Source: Alterluteimonas quercicellularis
GTDB lineage: Bacteria; Pseudomonadota; Gammaproteobacteria; Xanthomonadales; Xanthomonadaceae
Direction of reading: 5' to 3'
Assembly (NCBI RefSeq): GCF_021191635.1
Contig: NZ_JAIWPR010000004.1
Coordinates: forward strand, 1 to 64,000
Length of the DNA stretch: 64,000 bases
Shown here: one piece after another, positions 46,302 through 54,285 of the stretch
How the letters are laid out: every line of letters begins with the position of its first letter
How positions within the stretch are numbered: the stretch's first letter is position 1
The notes under the pieces: generated by a model
Databases searched by the model: none
Seen by the model: only the letters and a program-made list of their open reading frames with translations
Told to the model about the DNA's origin: nothing
Program-made: the position numbers and the translations under genes

Positions 46302-46772
46302 ATGAACGCGGCGCGTCGCGCGGCGCCGGCCCGGGGCTTCTCGCTGGTCGAGATCCTGGTGGTGGTGGCGCTGATCGCCGTGGCGAGCCTGCTGGCGGTG
46401 GGCGTGTTCGGCAACGGCATCGAGCGCATGCAGGTCCGGTCCGCGGTGCGCGACGTCGCCGCCAACCTGCGCCACGCGCGCGCGCTGGCGATCGCCACCG
46501 GCCGGCCGCAGACCTTCGCCATCGATCCCGCCGCGCGCACCTGGCGCGCCGGCCCCGACCGCAGCGGGCGCCTGCCCGAGCGGCTGCAGGTGGAGTTCAC
46601 CGGCGCGCGCGAGGTGCAGCCGCGCCCCGGCGAGGGCGCGATCGTGTTCTTCGACGACGGCGCCTCGACCGGCGGGCGGGTGACACTGGTCGCGGGGCCG
46701 GCGCGCTGGAACGTGGACGTGGCCTGGCTGACCGGCGACGTGCAGGTGCACCGGGGGGAGGCGCGTCGGTGA
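46302..46772 (+). CDS. gspH: Minor pseudopilin GspH
   Basis: This encodes 156 residues. Prepilin cleavage follows G12 in PARG-FSLVEILVVVALIAVASL, with Glu at +5. VRDVAANLRHARALAIATGRPQTFAID is the usual GspH segment, and GARGEVQ-like beta structure ends the protein. It joins the tip complex with I, J and K. Its TGA overlaps a GTG (46769) that opens the reading frame of gspI, but a 216-bp repeat element starts one base after this stop. Confidence 0.93.
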   Translation: MNAARRAAPARGFSLVEILVVVALIAVASLLAVGVFGNGIERMQVRSAVRDVAANLRHARALAIATGRPQTFAIDPAARTWRAGPDRSGRLPERLQVEFTGAREVQPRPGEGAIVFFDDGASTGGRVTLVAGPARWNVDVAWLTGDVQVHRGEARR

Positions 46773-46988
46773 GAACCTATTCACGATCCTGCTGCGCTTG
46801 CCAGCTGGCGCGCGTGCGGTGCTCGAAAGAACCGCCTGGAGCGGTTCTTGACATCGCGTCAGCGATGGCCCGCAGGGTGGCCGCCATGGACGGCGGCCGC
46901 CAATGCTCATGTACCGCTCGTACACTGCGCTTCCTGCGCTCCGCCACGCGCCATCTGGCGGCGCTCGCGACGGATCGTAAACAGGTTC
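46773..46988. mobile_element. 216-bp element with terminal inverted repeats (MITE-like)
   Basis: GAACCTATTCACGATCC at 46773-46789 is matched by an inverted copy (GAACCTGTTTACGATCC on the other strand, 46972-46988), 15 of 17 bases. A second inverted pair lies inside: GCCAGCTGGCGCG (46800-46812) and its near-complement at 46947-46959. A perfect 9-bp hairpin AAGAACCGC-CTGGA-GCGGTTCTT occupies 46827-46849. The element has no coding capacity and sits exactly between gspH and the gspI ATG. No clear target duplication was found. Its length is a multiple of three and the crossing frame has no stop. Confidence 0.7.
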
Positions 46989-47005
46989 CGAGGACCGGGG
47001 CGGCG

Positions 47006-47452
47006 ATGCGCCGGCGGACCGCGGCGGGCGTGCGCGCGCAGCGCGGCTACACCCTGATCGAGGTGCTGGTCGCCTTCGCGGTGCTGGCGCTGGCGCTGGC
47101 GCTGCTGCTGGGCACGCTGTCGGGCGGCGTGCGCCAGGTCCGCTGGTCGGCCGATGCGGGCCGCGCGGCGCTGCACGCGCAGTCGCTGCTGGCCGACGTG
47201 GGCGTGGGCGAGACCCTGCAGCCCGGGCGCAGCGAGGGCGTGTTCGACGAGGGGCGCTACCGCTGGTCGCTGGAGGTCGCGCCGTGGACGGACCCGGCGC
47301 TGCCGCCTCCGGCCGCCGTCGACCCGTTCATGCCCTCGCTGCTGGCGCTGCGGCTCACCGTGCTGTGGGGCGAGGGCGGGCCGCGCGAGCGGCTGCAGCT
47401 GCAGTCGCTGCGGCTGGTGCAGCCGGCCGACCTCGGCGGGGTGACGCCGTGA
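47006..47452 (+). CDS. gspI: Minor pseudopilin GspI
   Basis: This encodes 148 residues from the ATG at 47006. Prepilin cleavage is before Y15 in AQRG-YTLIEVLVAFAVLALALAL; Tyr at +1 is uncommon but the Glu at +5 is present. SGGVRQVRWSADAGRAALHAQSLLADVG is the typical GspI middle. The frame is open back to a GTG at 46769 overlapping gspH, but that start would create a 93-residue leader made from the repeat element, so the ATG with GAGG upstream is preferred. gspJ overlaps by GTGA. Confidence 0.92.
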   Translation: MRRRTAAGVRAQRGYTLIEVLVAFAVLALALALLLGTLSGGVRQVRWSADAGRAALHAQSLLADVGVGETLQPGRSEGVFDEGRYRWSLEVAPWTDPALPPPAAVDPFMPSLLALRLTVLWGEGGPRERLQLQSLRLVQPADLGGVTP

Positions 47453-48126
47453 CCGCGCGATGCCGCCGTGCCGGCGGGCCGCGCCCGCGGCAGCGCGGAT
47501 TCACGCTGCTGGAGATCCTGCTCGCGACCGCGCTGCTGGCCGCGGGGCTCGCGCTGGGCTTCGCCACCCTGCAGGCGTCCACGGCCACGGTGGAGCGCGG
47601 CGAGACGCTGGCGCGCGAGAGCGAGCGCATGCGCGCGGCCTCGACCTTCCTGCGCCGGCGGCTGGGCGGCGCGCTGCCGATGGCCTTCGAGCACGACGCG
47701 CAGACCGGCCTGGCGCTGCGCTTCGACGGCGAGGCGGACCGGATGCGCTTCGTGGCCGAGCTGCCGGACTACCTCGGCCGCGGCGGGCCGTCCCTGCACG
47801 AGCTGAGCGTGCTGCGCGACGGCGACGCGCTGCAATTGGCGGTCGCCTTCACCAGCGTGGTCGGCGGCGCCGCGTTCGACGAGCGCGAGCCGCGCCCGCC
47901 CGAGCCGCTGGCGCGCGGGCTGCGCTCGGTGCGGTTCAGCTACCGCGGCATCGACGCCACCGGCGCGCCCACCCCCTGGCTCGACCGCTGGGCCGGCGCC
48001 GACGAGCTGCCGCTGCAGGTGCGGATCGAGATCGCCGACGCGCGTGGCGCCTGGCCGCCGCTCTTGGTCGCGCTGCCGCAGGGCAGCGGGCGGATGATCT
48101 CCAGCGCGGGACCGGCGACGCCATGA
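47449..48126 (+). CDS. gspJ: Minor pseudopilin GspJ
   Basis: This encodes 225 residues from GTG. The cleavage site is PRQRG-FTLLEILLATALLAAGLAL with Glu at +5. The body (TFLRRRLGGALPMAFEHD, LDRWAGADELPLQVRIEI) fits GspJ, the largest tip pseudopilin after K. It overlaps gspI and gspK by four bases each, so I, J and K are likely made in balanced amounts. Confidence 0.93.
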   Translation: MTARCRRAGGPRPRQRGFTLLEILLATALLAAGLALGFATLQASTATVERGETLARESERMRAASTFLRRRLGGALPMAFEHDAQTGLALRFDGEADRMRFVAELPDYLGRGGPSLHELSVLRDGDALQLAVAFTSVVGGAAFDEREPRPPEPLARGLRSVRFSYRGIDATGAPTPWLDRWAGADELPLQVRIEIADARGAWPPLLVALPQGSGRMISSAGPATP

Positions 48127-49013
48127 TCCGCCGCGCGTTCCGCCCGCCCGCCCGCGGCGCCGCGCTGCTGCTGGTGCTGTGGCTGATCGCACTGCTGACC
48201 GCGCTGGTCGGCGCGTTCGCGCTGTCGGCGCGCATCGAACACCTGCAGGGGCGGGTGCTGTACCAGGGCGTGGCCGGCGAGCAGGCCGCGCGCGCCGGGC
48301 TGGAGTACGCGGTCTCGCGGATGCTCGACCCGGTGCCGGAGCAGCGCTGGCTGCCCGACGGGCGCGCCTACGCCTGGCGCTTCGACGGCGTGGACATCGC
48401 CCTGCGGCTGGTCGACGAATCGGGCAAGGTCGACCTCAACGCCGCCCAGCAGCCGCTGCTGGCCGCGCTGCTGCGCGCGGCCGGCGCCGAGCAGCAGCAG
48501 GCCGAGCGCATCGCCGCCGCCATCCTCGACTGGCGCGACCCGGACGACCTGGGTCAGGTGCTGGGCGCGGCGGAGGACCCCCAGTACGCCGCCGCAGGGC
48601 TGCCCTACGGCGCCAAGGACGCGCCGCTGGAGAGCATCGGCGAACTGCAGCAGATCCTCGGCATGACGCCCGCGCTGTACGAGGCGCTGCTGCCGCACGT
48701 GACGGTGCACTCGGGCCTGGCCACGCCCGATCCGCGCTTCGCCGGCGGCCTGGTGCTGCAGGCGCTGGGCATGGACCCGGAGCAGGTGCTGCAGTCGCGG
48801 CAGCCGGCGCCCGGGCTGCCGCAGCCGCCCGAACTGCTGGGCGGCGGCACCGGCACGTATAGTATCGACAGCCGCGCGCGGCTCGCCGACGGGCGCGAGG
48901 CCGTGCTGCAGGCGGTGGTCCGCGTGGGCGGCGGCATCTCGCCCGGGGCCGCGTACACGATCCTGCGCTGGAAGGAAGGAGCCTCCGCATCCGATGCATC
49001 GCCCGGACCATGA
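48123..49013 (+). CDS. gspK: Tip pseudopilin GspK
   Basis: This encodes 296 residues. The prepilin-like start PARG-AALLLVLWLIALLTALVG lacks Glu at +5, as is usual for GspK, which caps the pseudopilus. VDESGKVDLNAAQQPLLAALLRA and ILDWRDPDDL followed by AKDAPLESIGELQQILGM are the conserved helical insert of the family. After its stop there is a 132-bp gap, the only sizable one in the operon. Confidence 0.94.
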   Translation: MIRRAFRPPARGAALLLVLWLIALLTALVGAFALSARIEHLQGRVLYQGVAGEQAARAGLEYAVSRMLDPVPEQRWLPDGRAYAWRFDGVDIALRLVDESGKVDLNAAQQPLLAALLRAAGAEQQQAERIAAAILDWRDPDDLGQVLGAAEDPQYAAAGLPYGAKDAPLESIGELQQILGMTPALYEALLPHVTVHSGLATPDPRFAGGLVLQALGMDPEQVLQSRQPAPGLPQPPELLGGGTGTYSIDSRARLADGREAVLQAVVRVGGGISPGAAYTILRWKEGASASDASPGP

Positions 49014-49145
49014 CGACCGTGCGCGCGCGATCCGCAACGCCGCCGCAGTCGACGCGACAACCGTTGGCCGTACACTTCGGCGCCATGGAGCGCGCGCCGG
49101 CGCGCGCCCGCCGCCGGGGACCTCCGCAATGACTCGCCGCAGCTG
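49014..49145 (+). other. Gap between gspK and gspL with mini-ORF
   Basis: This 132-bp gap is unusual in an operon of overlapping genes. TACACT at 49071-49076 could be a weak internal -10. ATG at 49129 starts a five-codon frame that ends at TGA 49144-49146, sharing one base with the gspL ATG (TGATG). GspL has no other clear ribosome site, so re-initiation from the mini-ORF is possible. Confidence 0.3.
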
Positions 49146-50342
49146 ATGGCCGCCACCGACGACATCGTGCCCGCCCCGGGGCTGGGGCGGCGCCTGGGCG
49201 AAGCGCGCGCGCGGCTGTGGCCCGGGGCCGTGGCCGGCTGGCGCTGGTGGACCGGTGCGCTCGCCAGCTGGCTGCCGCTGCGCCTGCGCGAGCGCCTCGG
49301 CCTGCTGCCGCAGCGCCTGCTGCTGCGCCGGCAGGGGCCGGGCCTGGCGCTGGCGCTGGAGCGCCCGGACCAGCTGCGCGCGCTGGCGGTGCTGCCCTGG
49401 CACGAGGACGCGCCCGACGCCGGCGCCTTCGCGCGGGTGCTGACCCCGGCGCTGGCCGAGCTGCCGCGCTGGCTGGTGCTGCCGGCGAGCGCCGGCCTGC
49501 GGCGGCCGCTGCGGCTGCCCGGCGCGGCCGCCGAGCGCCTGCGCGACGTGGTGGCCTTCGAGATCGACCGGCAGACGCCGTTCCCCGCCGCCGACGTGGT
49601 GTTCGACGCACGCGTGCTGGCGCGCCGCGACGACGGCCAGATCGACGTCGAGCTGGTGGTGGTGCCGCGGCGCACCCTGGACGAGGCGCTGGCCGCACTG
49701 GGCGGCGTCGCCGACACCCTGGCCGGCGTGGACCTCGACGACGGCCGCGGCGGCGCGCTGGGCATCGACCTGCTGCCGGCCGGGCGCCGCCGCCAGCGCA
49801 GCGATCCGTGGGGCCGCTGGAACCTGCTGCTGGCGGCGATCGCGGCGCTCGCGCTGGCCGCCGGCCTGTGGCAGATCCTCGACAACCGCCGCGCCGCCGC
49901 CGACGACTTCGAGCGCGAATCGCGCCCGCGCATCGAGCAGGCGCGCGCGGCCTCCATCGAGCGCCAGCGGCTGGTGAACCTGATCGAGGGCATGCGCTAC
50001 CTGGAGACCCAGCGCGCCGGGCGCCCGACCATGGTCGAGATCCTGGACGAGGTCACCCGCCGGCTGCCCGACGCCACCTACCTGGAGAAGCTCGCGGTCG
50101 AGAACGACCGGCTGCTGCTGATCGGCCTGAGCAACGAGGCTTCCGCGCTGGTCGGGCAGCTGGAGGGCTCGCCGCTGTGGCGGGCGCCGGCGCTGACCGG
50201 CGCGCTGCAGCCCGATCCGCGCAACCGGCGCGACCGCTTCACCCTCACCGCGGAACTGGCGGTCGCCGCGGCGGCGCCCGCCGCCGGTACCGCGCCGCCG
50301 CCGGCCCCGGCCCCCACGGGAGCGCCCGATGCGGACGGCTGA
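49146..50342 (+). CDS. gspL: Type II secretion protein GspL (XpsL)
   Basis: This encodes 398 residues. The cytoplasmic N-terminal actin-like part (about 1-220) includes RLRDVVAFEIDRQTPFPAADVVFDARV, a segment shared with GspL and PilM/N fusion-like proteins. One transmembrane helix (WNLLLAAIAALALAAGLWQIL, about 222-243) leads to a periplasmic PilN-like domain (RRLPDATYLEKLAVENDRLLLIGLS). It links the ATPase GspE to the envelope. The Ala/Pro tail overlaps gspM by 14 bases. Confidence 0.93.
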   Translation: MAATDDIVPAPGLGRRLGEARARLWPGAVAGWRWWTGALASWLPLRLRERLGLLPQRLLLRRQGPGLALALERPDQLRALAVLPWHEDAPDAGAFARVLTPALAELPRWLVLPASAGLRRPLRLPGAAAERLRDVVAFEIDRQTPFPAADVVFDARVLARRDDGQIDVELVVVPRRTLDEALAALGGVADTLAGVDLDDGRGGALGIDLLPAGRRRQRSDPWGRWNLLLAAIAALALAAGLWQILDNRRAAADDFERESRPRIEQARAASIERQRLVNLIEGMRYLETQRAGRPTMVEILDEVTRRLPDATYLEKLAVENDRLLLIGLSNEASALVGQLEGSPLWRAPALTGALQPDPRNRRDRFTLTAELAVAAAAPAAGTAPPPAPAPTGAPDADG

Positions 50343-50943
50343 GGCGAGCGCGCGCGATCGCTGGATCGCGCTGGGCATCCTGCTGGGCCTGCTCGCGCTG
50401 GCCTACCTGCTGCTGGTGCACCCATGGTGGACCGTGCCGATGCGCGAGGCGCAGGCGCGCATCGACGGGCTGCAGCAGCGCGACCTGCGCGCGCGCGCGG
50501 CGCTGCAGCAGCAGCCGCAGATCCAGCAGCGCACGGCCGAGGTCGCCGAGCGCTACGCGCGCACCCCGGGCTTCCTGCCCGAGCGCAGCCCGGAACTGGC
50601 CACCGCCGCGCTGGTGCAGCGGCTGGAAGCGACGGTGGCCGAGGCCAGCCCGGGCAACCGCAGCTGCGCGATCATCAACCGCTCGCCGATCGCCGGCGGG
50701 CGCCAGCAGGAGCGCTTCCCGCGGGTGGTGGTGCAGGCGCGCATCCGCTGCGGCTCGCCGGAACTGGCCGCGGTGCTGCACGCGCTGGAGAGTGGCGTGC
50801 CGCGGCTGTTCGTGGACAACCTCAACATCCTCTCGCAGCGCCACTTCATGGCGGGCGAGGGCCCGGAGCAGGGCGTCGGCCTCGACGTCAGCTTCGATCT
50901 CTACGGCTACCTGCAGCCGCCGGAGGCCGCCGATGCGCCTTGA
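50329..50943 (+). CDS. gspM: Type II secretion protein GspM (XpsM)
   Basis: This encodes 204 residues. An N-terminal anchor (WIALGILLGLLALAYLLLVHPWW) is followed by a coiled stretch and a ferredoxin-like periplasmic domain (FPRVVVQARIRCGSPELAAVLHALE, LFVDNLNILSQRHF). It partners GspL. It overlaps gspL by 14 and the next gene by 11 bases. Confidence 0.93.
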   Translation: MRTAEASARDRWIALGILLGLLALAYLLLVHPWWTVPMREAQARIDGLQQRDLRARAALQQQPQIQQRTAEVAERYARTPGFLPERSPELATAALVQRLEATVAEASPGNRSCAIINRSPIAGGRQQERFPRVVVQARIRCGSPELAAVLHALESGVPRLFVDNLNILSQRHFMAGEGPEQGVGLDVSFDLYGYLQPPEAADAP

Positions 50944-51757
50944 GGGAGTCGGCGCCACCACCGGCCTGCTCGCCGCGACCGCGCTGTGGGCGGTGCTGGT
51001 GTGGGGGCTCGCGCTGTTCGGGCTGGCCGGCCGGGTGGCGCCGCTGCCCGACGACCCCAGCCTGGCCCAGGCCCTGCCCGAAGCACCGGAGCCGGCCGCC
51101 GAGCGCCTGGGCCCGCCGACGCAGTACGCCGAGATCGGCGAGCGGCCGCTGTTCGCGGAGGACCGCCGCCACCGTCCGTTCCTGATCGACGGCAGCGGCG
51201 AGGAGATCGCCGCGCCGAGCTTCGACCTGGTGCTGACCAGCGTGCTGATCACGCCCTCGCTGGAGATGGCGATCGTGCAGCCGCGCGACGGCGGCGAGTC
51301 GCTGCGCGTGCGCGTGGGCGAAGCGCCGCGCGGCTTCGGCGGCTGGACGCTGCGCTCGGTGGCGCCGCGCAGCGCCGCCTTCGACGGCCCCGAGGGCGAG
51401 CGCACGCTGGAGCTGCGGGTGTACGACGGGGTCGGCGGGCAGCCGCCGACGCCGATCGCGCAGGCGCCGCGGCCGGGCGGGCCCCCGGGGCGCCTGCCGG
51501 CGCCGCCACCGCCTCCGCCGCAGGCGCCGCCTTCGCCGCAGGCGGTCGCGCAGGCGCAGGCGCAGGACGCCGCACGCGGCGCGCCGGCGCAGGCCCCGCA
51601 GCCCGGACAGGCGCCGCCGCCGGAGGCGGCGGCCGCCGACGGCGCGCAGCGCGCCGATCCGACGCCCGAAAGCCAGGCCGAGGCCATCCGCCGCCGCATC
51701 GAGGCCCGCCGCGCGCGCCTGCGCGCCGAGCAGGCGGCCCAGCAGCAGAACCCGTAG
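50933..51757 (+). CDS. gspN: Type II secretion protein XpsN (GspC-like)
   Basis: This encodes 274 residues. It has one N-terminal helix (TGLLAATALWAVLVWGLALFGLAG) and a homology-region domain (YAEIGERPLFAEDRRHRPFL, FDLVLTSVLITPSLEMAIVQ) like the part of GspC that touches the secretin. The C-terminal third is Pro/Ala/Gln-rich and disordered, then a charged helix (EAIRRRIEARRARLRAEQAA). No PDZ domain and no separate gspC is seen, so in xanthomonads this protein takes the GspC role. Confidence 0.85.
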   Translation: MRLEGVGATTGLLAATALWAVLVWGLALFGLAGRVAPLPDDPSLAQALPEAPEPAAERLGPPTQYAEIGERPLFAEDRRHRPFLIDGSGEEIAAPSFDLVLTSVLITPSLEMAIVQPRDGGESLRVRVGEAPRGFGGWTLRSVAPRSAAFDGPEGERTLELRVYDGVGGQPPTPIAQAPRPGGPPGRLPAPPPPPPQAPPSPQAVAQAQAQDAARGAPAQAPQPGQAPPPEAAAADGAQRADPTPESQAEAIRRRIEARRARLRAEQAAQQQNP

Positions 51758-51767
51758 AGTGCCCGCA

Positions 51768-54047
51768 ATGACGCGAACCTCCCGTGCTTCCTTCCTCAAC
51801 GCCCTGGCGATCGGGCTGCTGGCGACGCTGCTGGCGGCCTGCGCGACCGCGCCCATGCCCGACATCCGCCGGGACGGCGCTGCGGTGCCGCGCGCCGCCG
51901 CCGTCGAGAGCGAGCCGCTGGAGGAGGACGACGCGGGCCCGCGCGCGCAGATCCGCCGCGGCACCCAGCAGACCATCAACCGCTCGGTGGCCGCCTCGGC
52001 GCCGCCCAACCTCGCCGGCACCTCCGGCGAGGCGACCTTCAACTTCGAGGGCGAGTCGGTGCACGCCGTGGTCAAGGCGGTGCTGGGCGACATGCTGGGC
52101 CAGAACTACGTCATCGCCCCGGAGGTGCAGGGCACCGTGACCCTGGCCACGCCGCGTCCGGTCAGCCCGGCGCAGGCGCTGAGCCTGCTGGAGATGGTGC
52201 TGGGCTGGAACAACGCGCGGATGATCTACAGCGACGGCCGCTACAACATCGTGCCGGCCGACGGCGCGCTCGCCACCGGCGCGGTTGCCCCGCGCACCGG
52301 CGGCGCCACCACCGCGCGCGGCTTCGAGGCGCGCACCGTGCAGCTGCGCTACATCTCCGCCACCGAGATGGAGAAGGTGCTCGAGCCCTACGCGCGGCCC
52401 AACGCCATCGTCAACGTCGACAACGCCCGCAACGTGATCACCGTGGCCGGCACCCGCGGCGAGCTGGAGAACTACCTGCGCACCATCGAGATCTTCGACG
52501 TCGACTGGCTGGCCGGCATGTCGGTGGGCGTGTTCCCGCTGGAATCCGGGCGCGCCAGCCAGGTGGTGGGGGACCTGGAGAAGGTCTTCGGCGAGGAGAG
52601 CAACTCGCCGGTCGCCGGCATGTTCCGCTTCCTGCCGCTGGAAGGCGCCAACGCGGTCATGGTCATCACCGCGCAGCCGAGCTATCTCGACGAGATCCAG
52701 CGCTGGCTGGAGCGCATCGACGGCGCCGGCGGCGAGTCGCGCCTGTTCTCCTACGAGCTGAAGTACATCAAGGCGGCCGAACTGGCCGAGCGGCTGGCGC
52801 AGGTGTTCGGGGCCGGCGGCGGCCGCCGCGGCGGCGAGGGCGGCAGCGCCTCGCTGATGCCCGGCACCAATGCGATGGGGCTGGGCGGCCAGAACCTCGA
52901 CGAGCGGCGCGACGGCTCCTCGCTCACCGGCAGCGACGGCACCACCGGCGGCGGCGGGTTCGAGGGGCAGCTGTCGCTCGGCCCGCAGCAGCAGGGCGCG
53001 ACCAGCGTGACGCTGGAGGTGGACGGCACCCAGGTCGGGGTGTCGGCCGTCGACGAGACCAACACCCTGCTGGTGCGCGCCACCGCGTCGGCCTGGAAGT
53101 CGATCCGCGAAGTGGTCGAGCGGCTGGACGTGATGCCGATGCAGGTGCACATCGAGGCGCAGGTGGCGGAGGTCGCTTTGAATGGTGAGCTGCGTTACGG
53201 GGTGAACTGGTTCTTCGAGCGGGCGGTGACGGATGCGGGGCTGCCGGATGCATTCCGTCGCACGACTTGGAGTTCGATTGCAGGCAATGTCAGCGGCACA
53301 ACGCAGGGTGGGGTCAGTCCCGGCCTGGGCTGGACTTTCCTTGGCCGCAATGCGGCGGCGGTGATTTCGGCGCTCGATGAAATCACCGATCTGCGCTTGC
53401 TGCAGACGCCCTCGGTGTTCGTGCGCAACAACGCCGAGGCCACGCTCAACGTCGGCAGCCGCATCCCGATCTCCTCGGTCAGCGTCAACCCGATCTTCGG
53501 CGCCGGCGACAATGCCATCAGCCAGGTGCAGTACATCGACACGGGCATCATCCTCAAGGTGCGGCCGCGGGTGACCCGCGACGGCATGGTGTTCCTGGAC
53601 ATCGTGCAGGAGGTCAGCTCGCCGGGCGACGTGGCCGACGATAACGGCAACGTGCGCATCAACACCCGCCGCATGAAGACCGAGGCCGCGGTACAGGCCG
53701 GCGACACGGTGATGCTGGCGGGCCTGATCAGCGATCAGAACGAACGGGGCTCCACGGGCTTCCCGGGATTGAGCCGCCTTCCGGTGATCGGCGGGCTGTT
53801 CGGCCAGCAGCGTACGCGCAACGAGCGTACCGAAGTCATCATCCTGCTGACCCCGACGATCGTCCGCGACCCGCTGGAGGCGCGCCGCCTGACCGACGAG
53901 TACAGCCGACGCTTCCAGGCGCTGGAGCCGCTGCGGCAGCAGGAGGCCCGCGACGCGGAGCGCCGGCGCCGGCAGGCCGAGCGCGAGGCGGCTGAGGCGG
54001 CCCGGCGTGGCGAGCCGGCCGGGGTCGAGACCGACGGGGTGGAGTGA
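51768..54047 (+). CDS. gspD: Type II secretion secretin GspD (XpsD)
   Basis: This encodes 759 residues. The N-terminus ends in a lipobox (LLATLLAAC, Cys 25), so the secretin may be lipidated. N0-N3 domains follow: NFEGESVHAVVKAVLGDMLG, VQLRYISATEMEKVLEPYA and ELKYIKAAELAERLAQVFG, with a Gly/Ser-rich insert (about 350-400). The secretin core has QTPSVFVRNNAEATLNVGSRIPI and VMLAGLISDQNERGSTGFPGLSRLPVIGGLFG. The tail is charged. Codon usage changes sharply at about 53172-53400, discussed in the findings. It ends the operon. Confidence 0.96.
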   Translation: MTRTSRASFLNALAIGLLATLLAACATAPMPDIRRDGAAVPRAAAVESEPLEEDDAGPRAQIRRGTQQTINRSVAASAPPNLAGTSGEATFNFEGESVHAVVKAVLGDMLGQNYVIAPEVQGTVTLATPRPVSPAQALSLLEMVLGWNNARMIYSDGRYNIVPADGALATGAVAPRTGGATTARGFEARTVQLRYISATEMEKVLEPYARPNAIVNVDNARNVITVAGTRGELENYLRTIEIFDVDWLAGMSVGVFPLESGRASQVVGDLEKVFGEESNSPVAGMFRFLPLEGANAVMVITAQPSYLDEIQRWLERIDGAGGESRLFSYELKYIKAAELAERLAQVFGAGGGRRGGEGGSASLMPGTNAMGLGGQNLDERRDGSSLTGSDGTTGGGGFEGQLSLGPQQQGATSVTLEVDGTQVGVSAVDETNTLLVRATASAWKSIREVVERLDVMPMQVHIEAQVAEVALNGELRYGVNWFFERAVTDAGLPDAFRRTTWSSIAGNVSGTTQGGVSPGLGWTFLGRNAAAVISALDEITDLRLLQTPSVFVRNNAEATLNVGSRIPISSVSVNPIFGAGDNAISQVQYIDTGIILKVRPRVTRDGMVFLDIVQEVSSPGDVADDNGNVRINTRRMKTEAAVQAGDTVMLAGLISDQNERGSTGFPGLSRLPVIGGLFGQQRTRNERTEVIILLTPTIVRDPLEARRLTDEYSRRFQALEPLRQQEARDAERRRRQAEREAAEAARRGEPAGVETDGVE

Positions 54048-54285
54048 CGCGCTGCGATACGAGCGCCTGATGCCGCTCAAGGCTAATTCTTGTCCCGCCC
54101 CATGCAATCAAGCGAGATGCTGTTGAGTTTTGGCGACGTCCTGCATTTACTGCCTTGCGGATGGAGCGATTCACAGTTCTAGAAATCCGCAAGTGGTTTA
54201 ACTTGTACTTATTATTTTTTTAGCTTAGTTCTTAAGTGTGTTGTGAGGGGATATAAGGCCATCATGGAGTTGATAGGAGTGCAGC
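54048..54285 (+). promoter_or_regulatory. AT-rich upstream region with candidate promoter
   Basis: Composition drops sharply after the gspD stop; 54180-54260 is the most AT-rich stretch of the window, with TACTTATTATTTTTTTAGC at 54207-54225. TATAAG at 54252-54257 (five of six) with a weak TTCTTA 17 bp upstream could drive the gene at 54286. The T-run at 54213-54220 could also help end the T2SS transcript, though no good stem precedes it. Confidence 0.4.

Noticed and set aside
46769-47005. N-terminal extension of GspI from the GTG overlapping gspH
   Set aside because: It is encoded by the inverted-repeat element and would place 93 residues before the prepilin site, which would be unlikely to be processed.
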